DNA of 64,000 nt, taken from contig NZ_JAGSPD010000006.1 in NCBI RefSeq assembly GCF_019203985.1, positions 208,952 through 272,951 of the forward strand. The letters run 5' to 3'. The position numbers were made by a program, and so were the translations under genes. This document shows, one piece after another, positions 48,769-57,501 of this stretch (its first letter is position 1; each line of letters begins with the position of its first letter). Under the pieces are notes generated by a model, which saw only the letters and a program-made list of their open reading frames with translations, was not told the origin of the DNA and did not search any database. This DNA comes from Winogradskyella luteola (GTDB taxonomy: Bacteria; Bacteroidota; Bacteroidia; Flavobacteriales; Flavobacteriaceae).

Positions 48769-49647
48769 ATGAAGGTAGCCATCTACGGTCAGAACTACGT
48801 TAAGGACACTTCTCAAAAAGCAGTAGAGCAACTTCTTGATTTTCTATCAGAAAGAGAAGCCGATATATTGATCGAGCAAACGTTTTTAAAAACTCAAAAA
48901 TCTGAAATACAGAATAGCGCTCTCGTTGGAAAGTTTAATGAATTAGACGATAGTTTTGATTTGCTAATAAGCGTTGGTGGTGATGGAACAATTCTAAGAG
49001 CCATTACTTATGTGAGAAATTTAGGAATTCCTATAGTAGGCATTAATACTGGGAGATTAGGGTTTTTAGCCACCATACAAACTGACGAAATTGAAACTGC
49101 CCTTTCGGAGATATTTAAGGGAGATTATAAAATTTCTGAACGTACTTTACTCAGTGTAGAAACTTCGCCAAAAAATGATGATGTAAAAGACACCAACTTT
49201 GCACTCAATGAAATTGCTTTAAGCAGAAAGAATACCACATCAATGATTACGGTAGAAACACATCTTAATGATGAGTATTTAACTTCATATTGGGCAGATG
49301 GCTTAATACTTTCTACACCAACAGGATCTACAGGTTATTCCCTGAGCTGCGGTGGCCCAGTAATAGCACCAGACGCCAATAACTTTGCATTAACGCCAAT
49401 TGCGCCTCACAACCTCAGTGCTCGGCCTTTAATTATACCAGATAGTACAGAAGTTACATTTAGGGTGGATGGTAGGGAAGATCAATTTTTAATGTCCTTA
49501 GATTCTCGTATTGTAACACTCTCAAATACAACAACAGTTATTGTAAAAAAAGCTGATTTCGTAATTAAAATGGTAGAACGTTTAGACGAAACCTTTTTAG
49601 ATACTCTCCGAAAAAAACTTCTTTGGGGAGAAGACAGACGTAATTAA
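48769..49647 (+). CDS. nadK: NAD kinase
   Basis: 292 residues. The GGDGTILRA motif, GINTGRLGFL, the conserved NEIALSR, STPTGSTGYSLSCGGPVI and PHNLSARPLIIPD are those of NAD kinase. It phosphorylates NAD to NADP. It starts 2 bp after the CBS gene and shares its transcript. Confidence 0.96.
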   Translation: MKVAIYGQNYVKDTSQKAVEQLLDFLSEREADILIEQTFLKTQKSEIQNSALVGKFNELDDSFDLLISVGGDGTILRAITYVRNLGIPIVGINTGRLGFLATIQTDEIETALSEIFKGDYKISERTLLSVETSPKNDDVKDTNFALNEIALSRKNTTSMITVETHLNDEYLTSYWADGLILSTPTGSTGYSLSCGGPVIAPDANNFALTPIAPHNLSARPLIIPDSTEVTFRVDGREDQFLMSLDSRIVTLSNTTTVIVKKADFVIKMVERLDETFLDTLRKKLLWGEDRRN

Positions 49648-49721
49648 ACACAAATTACATACCCCTTTAGTACAATAAATATCTACAAAAACTGTTTATC
49701 TGTAAGACATTTTGTGTCAAA

Positions 49722-49753
49722 TTGTTATAGGCTAATGAGAATTGTTATATTTG
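49722..49753 (+). promoter_or_regulatory. porG promoter, TTG-N21-TATATTTG
   Basis: TTG at 49722-49724 and TATATTTG at 49746-49753 have 21-bp spacing. The predicted start is about 10 bp before the ATG at 49771, which rules out the two upstream in-frame ATGs. Confidence 0.65.
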
Positions 49754-49770
49754 CAAACTTTGAAAAATTT

Positions 49771-50460
49771 ATGAGGTATTTAATCCTAATTTTAATAAGT
49801 ATGTGTTTTACCCAAAATACTAGCGCTCAAATCTATGAGGTTGGTATATTTGCTGGTGGAAGCAACTTTATAGGAGATGTCGGAGCGACGGATTACATAT
49901 CACCTAATCAAGCTGCTTTTGGAGCTATTGCAAAGTGGAACAGGAGTCCAAGGCATTCATTTAGAGTTTCAGTAATATTTTCTGATTTAGAAGGTATAGA
50001 TGGTAAATCTGATGACCCAAGGAGAAAACAGCGTGGCTACAGTTTTAACACCAGTATTTTAGAAATATCTGCAGGCATGGAGTTTACTTTTTGGGATTTC
50101 GATTTGCACACCTCTGGTATAAAAGGCACGCCATATTTATATTCTGGTATTACCTTAACCAATCACGACAATTACTTTTTCACTACTGCCGGAGAGTACA
50201 CATCAGAAAACACAAGTAGTTGGGCCTATGGTATACCTATGGTTTTAGGCTATAAAAGCAATATTTCCACTCATTTTGTTTTGGCAGCTGAAATAGGAGC
50301 TCGTTACACATTTTCTGATGAATTAGATGGAAGTGTCCCTGATGCAGAATCTAGAGAACCCTTAAGCTTTGGTAACACAAATAGTAATGATTGGTATGTG
50401 TTCTCAGGAATTACATTAACTTACACCTTTGGTAGAAGACCTTGCTATTGCAACTTTTAA
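49771..50460 (+). CDS. porG: PorG-like outer-membrane protein (DUF6089), type IX secretion
   Basis: The ATG at 49771 gives 229 residues with a signal peptide (MRYLILILIS...TSAQ). An eight-strand-type beta-barrel follows (YEVGIFAGGSNFIGDVG, FNTSILEISAGMEFTFWDF, and the terminal YVFSGITLTYTFGRRPCYCNF). The barrel, the DUF6089 family look and the order porG-uppS-bamA-skp-skp match the Porphyromonas gingivalis PG0189 region, where PorG is needed for type IX secretion. Upstream ATGs at 49714 and 49735 overlap the promoter. The uppS ATG follows after 1 bp. Confidence 0.75.
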   Translation: MRYLILILISMCFTQNTSAQIYEVGIFAGGSNFIGDVGATDYISPNQAAFGAIAKWNRSPRHSFRVSVIFSDLEGIDGKSDDPRRKQRGYSFNTSILEISAGMEFTFWDFDLHTSGIKGTPYLYSGITLTNHDNYFFTTAGEYTSENTSSWAYGIPMVLGYKSNISTHFVLAAEIGARYTFSDELDGSVPDAESREPLSFGNTNSNDWYVFSGITLTYTFGRRPCYCNF

Positions 50461-50461
50461 C

Positions 50462-51202
50462 ATGAGCCTTAAAGAACAAATAAACAAAAAGAAGCTTCCA
50501 AACCATGTGGCAATTATAATGGATGGAAACGGTCGTTGGGCAAAACAACAGGGTTTGCTTCGCGTTATTGGGCACGAAAACGGTACCAAAGCTGTAAGGC
50601 AAACGGTTGAAGCGAGTGCAGAATTGGGTATTAAGAATTTGACTTTGTATGCCTTTTCTACAGAAAACTGGAACAGACCTAAATTAGAAGTACAGACCCT
50701 GATGAAGCTTTTGGTAAAATCCTTAAAAAAGGAGATTAAAACCCTTCAGGATAATAATATAAAACTATCAGCTATTGGTTGCTTACAAGATTTACCAAAA
50801 AAAGCACATCAAGAACTTTTGGATGTTATAGAAAAGACAAAAAACAATACGAATATGACATTAACTTTAGCATTAAGCTACGGTTCTCGTGAAGAAATTG
50901 TTAATGTTATTAAGGAACTATCGCTTAAAGTTAAAAATAATATAATTTCTACAGAAAGTATTGACGAATCCATTATAAATAAGCATCTTTACACGCAAAA
51001 TTTACCAGATGTAGACCTGTTAATTCGCACAAGTGGAGAGCAACGCATCAGTAATTTTTTGCTATGGCAAATAGCCTATGCAGAATTATATTTTACAGAT
51101 ATTTTATGGCCAGATTTTAAAAAGGAAAATCTATACGAAGCGCTGATAAATTATCAAAATAGAGAACGAAGATTTGGAAAAACAAGCGAACAACTCACCT
51201 AA
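50462..51202 (+). CDS. uppS: Isoprenyl transferase (undecaprenyl diphosphate synthase)
   Basis: 246 residues from the ATG at 50462. Catalytic Asp21 in IIMDGNGRWA, then GHENG, LYAFSTENW, and the C-terminal DLLIRTSGEQRISNFLLWQ and RRFGKTSEQL motifs identify a cis-prenyltransferase. It makes the C55 lipid carrier for peptidoglycan and O-antigen. Its end overlaps the chosen bamA start by 29 bp. Confidence 0.96.
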   Translation: MSLKEQINKKKLPNHVAIIMDGNGRWAKQQGLLRVIGHENGTKAVRQTVEASAELGIKNLTLYAFSTENWNRPKLEVQTLMKLLVKSLKKEIKTLQDNNIKLSAIGCLQDLPKKAHQELLDVIEKTKNNTNMTLTLALSYGSREEIVNVIKELSLKVKNNIISTESIDESIINKHLYTQNLPDVDLLIRTSGEQRISNFLLWQIAYAELYFTDILWPDFKKENLYEALINYQNRERRFGKTSEQLT

Positions 51203-53759
51203 TAAATCAGTATTGAGCACCTTTACTAAATTTATATGCACCTTACTATTTTTCTCAATTTCATTGGTAGGTAATGCCCAAGTTGAAGGTGGAGCAAAAT
51301 ACACTATCAAAAATATTTCTGTTACGGGTAACACTAATTTCAGTGAACAAACCATAATAGCATATTCTAAGCTAAGAAAGGATGAAGAAATACAAGTTGG
51401 CGGTGAAAAAATTGCAAATGCCGTAAGAACTCTTTGGAAATCTAATTTGTTTAGCAGCATAGACATATTCATCACAAATATTGATGGTAACACTGCAGAT
51501 TTAGAAATTCGTCTTATCGATTTACCAGAACTTAACACTGTAACCATAGAAGGTGTTAAGAAAGGTAAAAAAGATGAGATTATTAGTGAAAATAAACTTC
51601 AGTCTGGAGCAAAAGTTACCGAAAACCTAATTGCTACAACCCGAAATTACCTTACAGACAAATACAAAAAGAAAGGATTTTTAAACACCAAAGTTAACAT
51701 TGTAACGACCCAAGTTATTGACTCTCTTGAGAAGGAGCGTGTTAATATGCTCGTTAAAATAGATAAAGGTGAAAAAGTAAAAATTAAACAAATTAACTTT
51801 GAGGGCAATGAAAAAATAAAGGACAAAAAACTTCGTAAAGCAATGAAAAACACGAAGAAAAGAAACTTTATCAGGATTTTTAAGCGTTCAAAATATATAG
51901 AAGAAGATTATAAAGAGGACTTAATCGGTATTGTAGATAAGTACAAGGAGAATGGCTACAGGGATGCAAGGATAATATCAGACTCCATTATTTATAATGA
52001 CAACAAAACCATAAGTCTTAACATAAAAGTTGAAGAAGGTGAAAAATACACCTTTGGAAAAATCGATTTTGTTGGCAATACAGTCTATACAGACAGACAA
52101 TTGGCAGCTGTATTAAGGATAAAAGAAGGTGACACCTATAATGGTGTAGAACTAAGAGAACGTATAGCTAACACCAAAAATCCTGATGCTGCTGATCTGA
52201 CCAACCTCTACCAAAACACCGGATATATGTTCTCAACAATCAATCCTGTTGAGGTTAGTGCAGATGGTAATGTAATAGATATGGAAATTCGTATCTCTGA
52301 AGGTAAACCTGCATACTTTAACAATGTTACAGTAAAGGGGAATGATGTTACCAATGACCATGTTATATACAGAGAAATAAGAACACGTCCTGGGGAGTTG
52401 TATAGAAAGTCCGAGATTATAAGAACATTAAGGGAACTTGGCCAACTGGGCTTTTTTGACGCTCAGCAATTAACACCAAATATAAAAAACCCTAATCCTG
52501 TAGACGGGACATTAGACATAGAGTACGAGGTGGTAGAACAAGGTTCTAGCCAAATACAGCTACAAGGTGGTTATGGTGGTGGTGGTTTCATAGGTACCTT
52601 AGGCTTGTCTTTTAACAACTTTGCCATAAAAGATATTTTCAAAAAAGATGCATACAAACCTGTTCCTAGAGGAGATGGTCAAAGTTTAGCACTGAGATTA
52701 CAAGCAAGTCAGTTTTTTCAAACTTATAGTTTTTCATTTAGTGAACCTTGGTTAGGTGGTAAAAAGCCATTTCAACTATCAACATCACTTTCGCATTCTA
52801 GGCAGTTTCTATTCAATCCACAAACACGTAGAGCAGATAGAAGCAGACGTTTTAATATTACAGGGTTAACTGTCGGGCTCTCAACACGACTGAGAAAGCC
52901 AGATGATTATTTCTTACTATCTCAGGCCATAAGCTATCAACATTACGATTTACAAAATTACAACACAGGTCTATTTACCTTTGGTGATGGTACATCCAAC
53001 AATTTGTCATATACCATAGGTTTAAGTAGAAATAACCTGTCCATAGACCCGATATTCCCAACCAGTGGTTCTAGTTTTACGGCTTCGGCTAAATTTTCTT
53101 TCCCATACTCGCTCGTTAATGGTGTAGACTACGAAGCATTAAAAGAAGAACGCGATCAATTAGACCCAGCAGATCCAGATGATTTTGCTAGGATTGGTGA
53201 AATAGATCAAGAACGTTTTAAGTGGTTAGAATTTTATAAGATTAAATTTAAGGCCGATTGGTATACAAGTCTAATAAAATTAGGCAAGCAACAATTGGTA
53301 TTGAGGCCAAGTATGGAGTTTGGTTTCTTGGGAGCATATAATAATGATAGAGGTGTTATACCTTTTGAACGTTTCTTTGTTGGTGGTGATGGTTTAGGAA
53401 ATTTTGCATTAGACGGGAGAGAGGTTATTCAGCTGCGTGGTTACCCTAACCAATCCTTATCTTCACAAGATGGTGGCTCAATCTATAACAAATTCTCTTT
53501 AGAATTGCGTTATCCAATTACTTTAGGTGCGCAAGCAAAAATCTATGCACTTTCATTTTTAGAAGGAGGGCAATCCTTAAATGATTTTAAAGATTTTAAT
53601 CCTTTTAACTTAAGAAGATCTGCTGGTTTTGGATTACGTATTTTTATGCCAGCCTTTGGTTTACTTGGTATAGATTTCGGTCATGCATTCGATGATTTAC
53701 CCGATGGAACATCACCTAGAAAGTGGGAAACGCACTTTATAATTGGACAACAATTTTAA
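51174..53759 (+). CDS. bamA: Outer-membrane protein assembly factor BamA
   Basis: 861 residues from the TTG at 51174; another TTG at 51213, 10 bp after uppS ends, would give MSTFTKFICTLLFF as a cleaner signal peptide, and no ATG is available, so the start is uncertain. Five POTRA repeats (about 40-420; ISVTGNTNFSEQTI, VTIEGVKKGKK, INFEGNEKIKDKKL, IDFVGNTVYTDRQL, VTVKGNDVTNDHVI) precede the Omp85 barrel, with the loop motif ERFFVGGDGLGNF, RGYP, and a C-terminal aromatic (IIGQQF). It folds and inserts outer-membrane proteins. Confidence 0.95.
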   Translation: MEKQANNSPNKSVLSTFTKFICTLLFFSISLVGNAQVEGGAKYTIKNISVTGNTNFSEQTIIAYSKLRKDEEIQVGGEKIANAVRTLWKSNLFSSIDIFITNIDGNTADLEIRLIDLPELNTVTIEGVKKGKKDEIISENKLQSGAKVTENLIATTRNYLTDKYKKKGFLNTKVNIVTTQVIDSLEKERVNMLVKIDKGEKVKIKQINFEGNEKIKDKKLRKAMKNTKKRNFIRIFKRSKYIEEDYKEDLIGIVDKYKENGYRDARIISDSIIYNDNKTISLNIKVEEGEKYTFGKIDFVGNTVYTDRQLAAVLRIKEGDTYNGVELRERIANTKNPDAADLTNLYQNTGYMFSTINPVEVSADGNVIDMEIRISEGKPAYFNNVTVKGNDVTNDHVIYREIRTRPGELYRKSEIIRTLRELGQLGFFDAQQLTPNIKNPNPVDGTLDIEYEVVEQGSSQIQLQGGYGGGGFIGTLGLSFNNFAIKDIFKKDAYKPVPRGDGQSLALRLQASQFFQTYSFSFSEPWLGGKKPFQLSTSLSHSRQFLFNPQTRRADRSRRFNITGLTVGLSTRLRKPDDYFLLSQAISYQHYDLQNYNTGLFTFGDGTSNNLSYTIGLSRNNLSIDPIFPTSGSSFTASAKFSFPYSLVNGVDYEALKEERDQLDPADPDDFARIGEIDQERFKWLEFYKIKFKADWYTSLIKLGKQQLVLRPSMEFGFLGAYNNDRGVIPFERFFVGGDGLGNFALDGREVIQLRGYPNQSLSSQDGGSIYNKFSLELRYPITLGAQAKIYALSFLEGGQSLNDFKDFNPFNLRRSAGFGLRIFMPAFGLLGIDFGHAFDDLPDGTSPRKWETHFIIGQQF

Positions 53760-53833
53760 GTTTGGCACGATATTTTCTAATAGCTTAATACGGATTTCAT
53801 CATGGTGTTAAAATTTTTAAAGATATATTTCGT

Positions 53834-53841
53834 TAAATTTG
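53834..53841 (+). promoter_or_regulatory. -7 box upstream of the first skp
   Basis: TAAATTTG matches TAnnTTTG, 69 bp before the ATG at 53910. A matching TTG is not visible. The 150-bp bamA-skp spacer holds nothing else recognisable. Confidence 0.35.
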
Positions 53842-53909
53842 AAGGTCACTAACACTGTAAATAACAAAACATTGATTGACAAGTAAAATGTCTCAAACAA
53901 AAAACAAAA

Positions 53910-55031
53910 ATGATGAAATTTAAAGTTCTTTTTTTATTGGCAATATTTGGTCTAATGAGCTTTAGTGCAAATGCACAACGTGGTGTAAGAATAGGTTATA
54001 TTGATACTGAATACATTTTACAAAATGTACCGGAATATCAAGATGCTTCTACACAGCTCGATAAAAAAGTTATACAATGGAAAACAGAAATTGAGAAAAA
54101 ACTTGGAGTTATAGAGCAAAAAAAGAAAGAGCTAGAAAACGAAAGTGTTCTTCTTACTAAAGAATTGTACGAAGAGCGCATGGAAGATATTTCTTTTGAA
54201 GAGGCAGAGATTTTAGATTATCAACAGAAGCGTTTTGGTCCAGAGGGTGATTTAATTATCCAAAAGCGTCAGTTGATAGAGCCTATACAAGATCAGATAT
54301 TTTCGGCCGTGCAACAAATAGCAGAAACCAAAAAGTTCGACTTTGTTTTTGACAAGTCTGCAGATGTAGTAATGTTATACTCTGCTGAGCGCTATGATAT
54401 TAGTGAGCAGGTTCTTAGAACAATTACAAGAACATCTAAAAGAAACCAAGCCAAAAGCAAAAAAGAGCGCAAAGCTTTAGAAGATGAAGATGTTATACCT
54501 GTTGTAAGTGAAGAAAAAGATGAGCGTCAAAAAGCTCTAGACGAACGAAAAGCAACAAGAGAAGCAGAATTAGCTGAAAAACGTGCTGAACGCGAAGAAG
54601 CATTAGCAGCAAGAAGAGCAACTCAAGATTCTATTAGAGCCGCTAAAAAACGTGAAGCAGAAGCACGACGACAAAGAGTTTTAGACGCACGTAATAACAA
54701 ATCAAAAGATAAAGAAGTTGAGGCAGAAACTGAAAAAGATGATGCTAAAAATACGCCACCGACTGATCCAAAAACTAAAGTCGCCGATAGTACAAAAACA
54801 GACAGTACCAAAGTAAATACAGCTGTAGAAAATGATTCAGTTAAGGCTAAAAAACCGTTAACAGCTGCTGAAATAAAAGCGAGAGATAGAGAACGAAGAA
54901 GACAAGCTTTAGAAGCCAAAAAACAAAAAATAATTGAGCAACGGAAAAAAGCACGCGAAGAGCGTGAAAAACAACTAAAAAAGAGAGATTCTATAGCAAA
55001 GGCTAAGAAGAAGGAAGGAGAAAACGATTAA
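53910..55031 (+). CDS. Skp/OmpH-family chaperone with a long charged C-terminal tail
   Basis: 373 residues, twice the usual Skp length. A signal peptide (1-22, SANAQ) and the OmpH domain (about 25-175: RIGYIDTEYILQNVPEY, coiled-coil tentacles, FDFVFDKSADVVML) are normal. Residues about 185-373 are almost entirely Lys, Arg, Glu, Ala, Asp and Thr, with repeats of the type RKATREAELAEKRAEREEAL and RDRERRRQALEAKKQKIIEQ, probably a long helix or disordered segment. The family binds unfolded outer-membrane proteins in the periplasm. Its partner (55064-55564) has normal length and follows after 32 bp. Confidence 0.85.
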   Translation: MMKFKVLFLLAIFGLMSFSANAQRGVRIGYIDTEYILQNVPEYQDASTQLDKKVIQWKTEIEKKLGVIEQKKKELENESVLLTKELYEERMEDISFEEAEILDYQQKRFGPEGDLIIQKRQLIEPIQDQIFSAVQQIAETKKFDFVFDKSADVVMLYSAERYDISEQVLRTITRTSKRNQAKSKKERKALEDEDVIPVVSEEKDERQKALDERKATREAELAEKRAEREEALAARRATQDSIRAAKKREAEARRQRVLDARNNKSKDKEVEAETEKDDAKNTPPTDPKTKVADSTKTDSTKVNTAVENDSVKAKKPLTAAEIKARDRERRRQALEAKKQKIIEQRKKAREEREKQLKKRDSIAKAKKKEGEND

Positions 55032-55063
55032 TAATTATAACACACAAATACAATTTAGAAAAA

Positions 55064-55564
55064 ATGAAACATTTAAAATCACTATTATTTGCAACAGCAC
55101 TTTTTATCGGAGCTACAAGTTTTACAGCTGCACAAAGTAAAATTGCACATATTGATACTCAAAAACTAATCGAAGCAATGCCAGAATATAAAAAGGCAGA
55201 TGGTGAAATTGCTAAGCTAGGTCAAACATACCAAGCGACTATACAAGAGTCTGTTAAAGAATTAGAAGCTAAATTAAAGCAATACGATGCTGAAGCTGCA
55301 GCACAAACCCAAGAGGAAAACCAAAAGCGTATGCAAGAGGTTGAAAGCATGAAGCAAAGCTTAAGTCAATATCAGCAACAAGCACAACAAGGCCTAGAGA
55401 AAAAAAGATTTGATTTATTAAAACCTATAACAGAAAAAGCAAAAGCTGCTATTGAGAAAGTAGCCGCAGCACAAGGCTTCGATTATGTTTTAGAAGCTGG
55501 CGGTTTAATAGTTGCTAAAGGAAAAGACCTTATGGCAGATGTTAAAGCTGAAATGGGAATATAA
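55064..55564 (+). CDS. skp: Skp/OmpH periplasmic chaperone
   Basis: 166 residues, standard length. Signal peptide (1-23, FTAAQ), IAHIDTQKLIEAMPEYKKA and the coiled-coil tentacles (about 45-125) and a final GFDYVLEAGGLIVAKGKDL strand identify OmpH/Skp. It carries unfolded outer-membrane proteins to BamA, encoded just upstream. A terminator follows. Confidence 0.93.
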   Translation: MKHLKSLLFATALFIGATSFTAAQSKIAHIDTQKLIEAMPEYKKADGEIAKLGQTYQATIQESVKELEAKLKQYDAEAAAQTQEENQKRMQEVESMKQSLSQYQQQAQQGLEKKRFDLLKPITEKAKAAIEKVAAAQGFDYVLEAGGLIVAKGKDLMADVKAEMGI

Positions 55565-55588
55565 CCTAGTAAAGAAATAACATTTAGA

Positions 55589-55621
55589 AAGTCGCTTATT
55601 TTATAGGCGACTTTTTATTTT
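55589..55621 (+). terminator. Rho-independent terminator after skp
   Basis: AAGTCGCTTAT and the later ATAGGCGACTT form an 11-pair stem with one G-T pair, followed by TTTTTATTTTT. It ends the bamA-skp transcript; the tail also contains TATTTTTG (55616-55623), which could be the -7 box of murI. Confidence 0.85.
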
Positions 55622-55628
55622 TGTAACT

Positions 55629-56408
55629 ATGAGCAATGCACCTATTGGCATATTCGATTCTGGTATTGGAGGTACATCAATCTTTAAAGAGATTCACACG
55701 CTTTTACCTAACGAAAACTTTATCTATTTAGCTGATAGTAAGAATGCTCCTTATGGTAATAAGACTGAAGATGAAATACTTCAATTGAGTATTAAGAATA
55801 CTGAAATACTTCTCAAAAAAAACTGTAAGATAATTGTTGTTGCATGCAATACAGCAACCACAAATGCCATCTCTTATTTAAGAGCTAATTATAGTATACC
55901 TTTTATCGGTATAGAACCCGCTATTAAACCAGCCGCTTTAAATACCCAGACCAAGGCTATTGGCATATTAGCAACTAAAGGCACTTTAAGTAGCCATTTG
56001 TTTCACAAAACAACTGATTTATATGCAAACGGCATTAAAGTCATTGAGCAAGTGGGAGAAGGTATTGTGCCGCTTATTGAATCCGGAATGTTAGATTCTG
56101 ATGAAATGCTAGACCTTTTAAAAACCTATCTAAAACCTATGTTAAAGCATAACATTGATTATTTGGTGCTAGGTTGTACACATTATCCTTATCTTATCCC
56201 TACACTTTCTAAAATGCTGCCTGAGCATGTAAAGATTATAGATTCTGGTTTAGCTGTAGCCAAGCAAACCAAAGCCATACTTGCAAATAATAATTTGTTG
56301 AATAGTGACGCAAAACCATCTTCAATACAACTGTATTCTAATGGAAATCTTGAAGTTCTTAATACTATAATAGATCATCAATTTGCAACCTCTTATTTGG
56401 ACTTTTAG
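55629..56408 (+). CDS. murI: Glutamate racemase
   Basis: 259 residues. Asp10 in GIFDSGIGG, PYGNKTEDEI, the first catalytic Cys73 in VACNTATTNA and the second in LVLGCTHYPYL are all present. It makes D-glutamate for peptidoglycan. It begins just after the skp terminator, closing an envelope-assembly cluster. Confidence 0.96.
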   Translation: MSNAPIGIFDSGIGGTSIFKEIHTLLPNENFIYLADSKNAPYGNKTEDEILQLSIKNTEILLKKNCKIIVVACNTATTNAISYLRANYSIPFIGIEPAIKPAALNTQTKAIGILATKGTLSSHLFHKTTDLYANGIKVIEQVGEGIVPLIESGMLDSDEMLDLLKTYLKPMLKHNIDYLVLGCTHYPYLIPTLSKMLPEHVKIIDSGLAVAKQTKAILANNNLLNSDAKPSSIQLYSNGNLEVLNTIIDHQFATSYLDF

Positions 56409-56482
56409 TTGTATTCTGAAAAACAGGAAATCTTTTCGATACTTTTATGTAAATATTACTATATATTTCTAACTATTAGAAT

Positions 56483-56830
56483 ATGAAATTACTCTTTATC
56501 TACAATGCCAACTCAGGAAAATTAAACGCTCTATTTGATGTTGGTCATAAACTGTTTAGTCCTTCTACTTATCCATGCAGTTTATGTGCATTGACTTACG
56601 ATACCTTTTCTGAAAATAAAATTTGGAAAGCCTTTAGACAAGAAAGTCATTTCGATATGGAATTTTATCACAAAGACGTGTTTGAAATCACATTCCCAAA
56701 TGTTAAAGTGTTATATCCAATAGTTTTAAAACTAGAACAGCATCAGCTTACCACAGTTATAAATCCAGATGTTTTAAATGAAATTACGAATGTTGAAGAA
56801 TTAATTGAGAAACTAAGCATTACGCTTTAA
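56483..56830 (+). CDS. Conserved hypothetical protein
   Basis: 115 residues starting MKLLFIYNANSGKLNALFD, with a CSLCALTYDTF segment containing a CxxC pair (Cys34/Cys37 region). No signal peptide or membrane helix is seen. The family is one I have seen as an unnamed small protein of flavobacteria but cannot assign; the beta-alpha pattern is plausible for a small thiol or nucleotide protein. It converges on the gamma carbonic anhydrase gene with an 11-bp overlap. Confidence 0.65.
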   Translation: MKLLFIYNANSGKLNALFDVGHKLFSPSTYPCSLCALTYDTFSENKIWKAFRQESHFDMEFYHKDVFEITFPNVKVLYPIVLKLEQHQLTTVINPDVLNEITNVEELIEKLSITL

Positions 56831-57335
56831 ACCAACCTGAATATTTCACATAGTTATTTGCAATTCTATCTATCTCACCAGAGATTAGGGCTTTACTAAC
56901 GTCCTTTACTTTTTTAGCTGGTACACCTGCATAAATACTCCCAGACTCAACAACAGTATTTTTGGTCACTACTGCACCAGCAGCAATAATACTATTGCTT
57001 TCTATCACACAATCGTCCATAACTATACTTCCCATACCTATTAACACATTATCTTCAACAGTGCAACCGTGTACAATGGCATTGTGACCAATGGAGACAT
57101 TATTCCCTATAGTAGTTGGTGATTTTTGGTATGTGGCATGAATAACGGCTCCATCTTGTACATTAACCTTATCCCCCATTTTTATAAAATGTACATCTCC
57201 CCTAATTACGGCATTAAACCAGACGCTACAGTTATTTCCCATAGTAACCTCGCCTACAATGGTTGCATTTTCAGCAATGAAACAGTCATTTGGTATTTGC
57301 GGATGTATTCCTTTTACAGATTGTATTATTGGCAT
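56820..57335 (-). CDS. Gamma carbonic anhydrase-family protein
   Basis: 171 residues of left-handed beta-helix hexapeptide repeats (ATIVGEVTMGNNCSVWFNAVIRGD split across turns, then VQDGAVIHAT, VSIGHNAIVHGCTVEDNVLIGMGS). The three zinc-type His positions (VIHAT, IGHNAIVHG) are present, as in YrdA/PaaY proteins. It may be a carbonic anhydrase or a structural relative. It overlaps the convergent 56483-56830 gene by 11 bp. Confidence 0.88.
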   Translation of the reverse strand: MPIIQSVKGIHPQIPNDCFIAENATIVGEVTMGNNCSVWFNAVIRGDVHFIKMGDKVNVQDGAVIHATYQKSPTTIGNNVSIGHNAIVHGCTVEDNVLIGMGSIVMDDCVIESNSIIAAGAVVTKNTVVESGSIYAGVPAKKVKDVSKALISGEIDRIANNYVKYSGWFKA

Positions 57336-57501
57336 ATAAATTCCTTTGAAAAAAAGAATCTCATTATTGATTGAGATACCTTTTTGTTGTTAATTTAAAT
57401 TCTCGTTTTACTCGGATGATTTAGTTTTAAAACTAATCAATTTTTTAAGAGATTGCTGCCTAAAGCGTCAATAAAAATTAAAACTTTTAGATAGCCTGTT
57501 G

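Noticed and set aside
54460..55031. Possible frameshift or low-quality sequence causing the charged skp tail
   Set aside because: Codon usage and the steady Lys/Glu/Ala composition with repeated units are consistent with a real coding region, and the stop is followed by a normal skp gene.
57421..57436. Perfect palindrome TTAGTTTTAAAACTAA followed by T residues on the plus strand
   Set aside because: All A/T apart from two G/C pairs and not downstream of any close plus-strand gene; chance in AT-rich DNA is likely.
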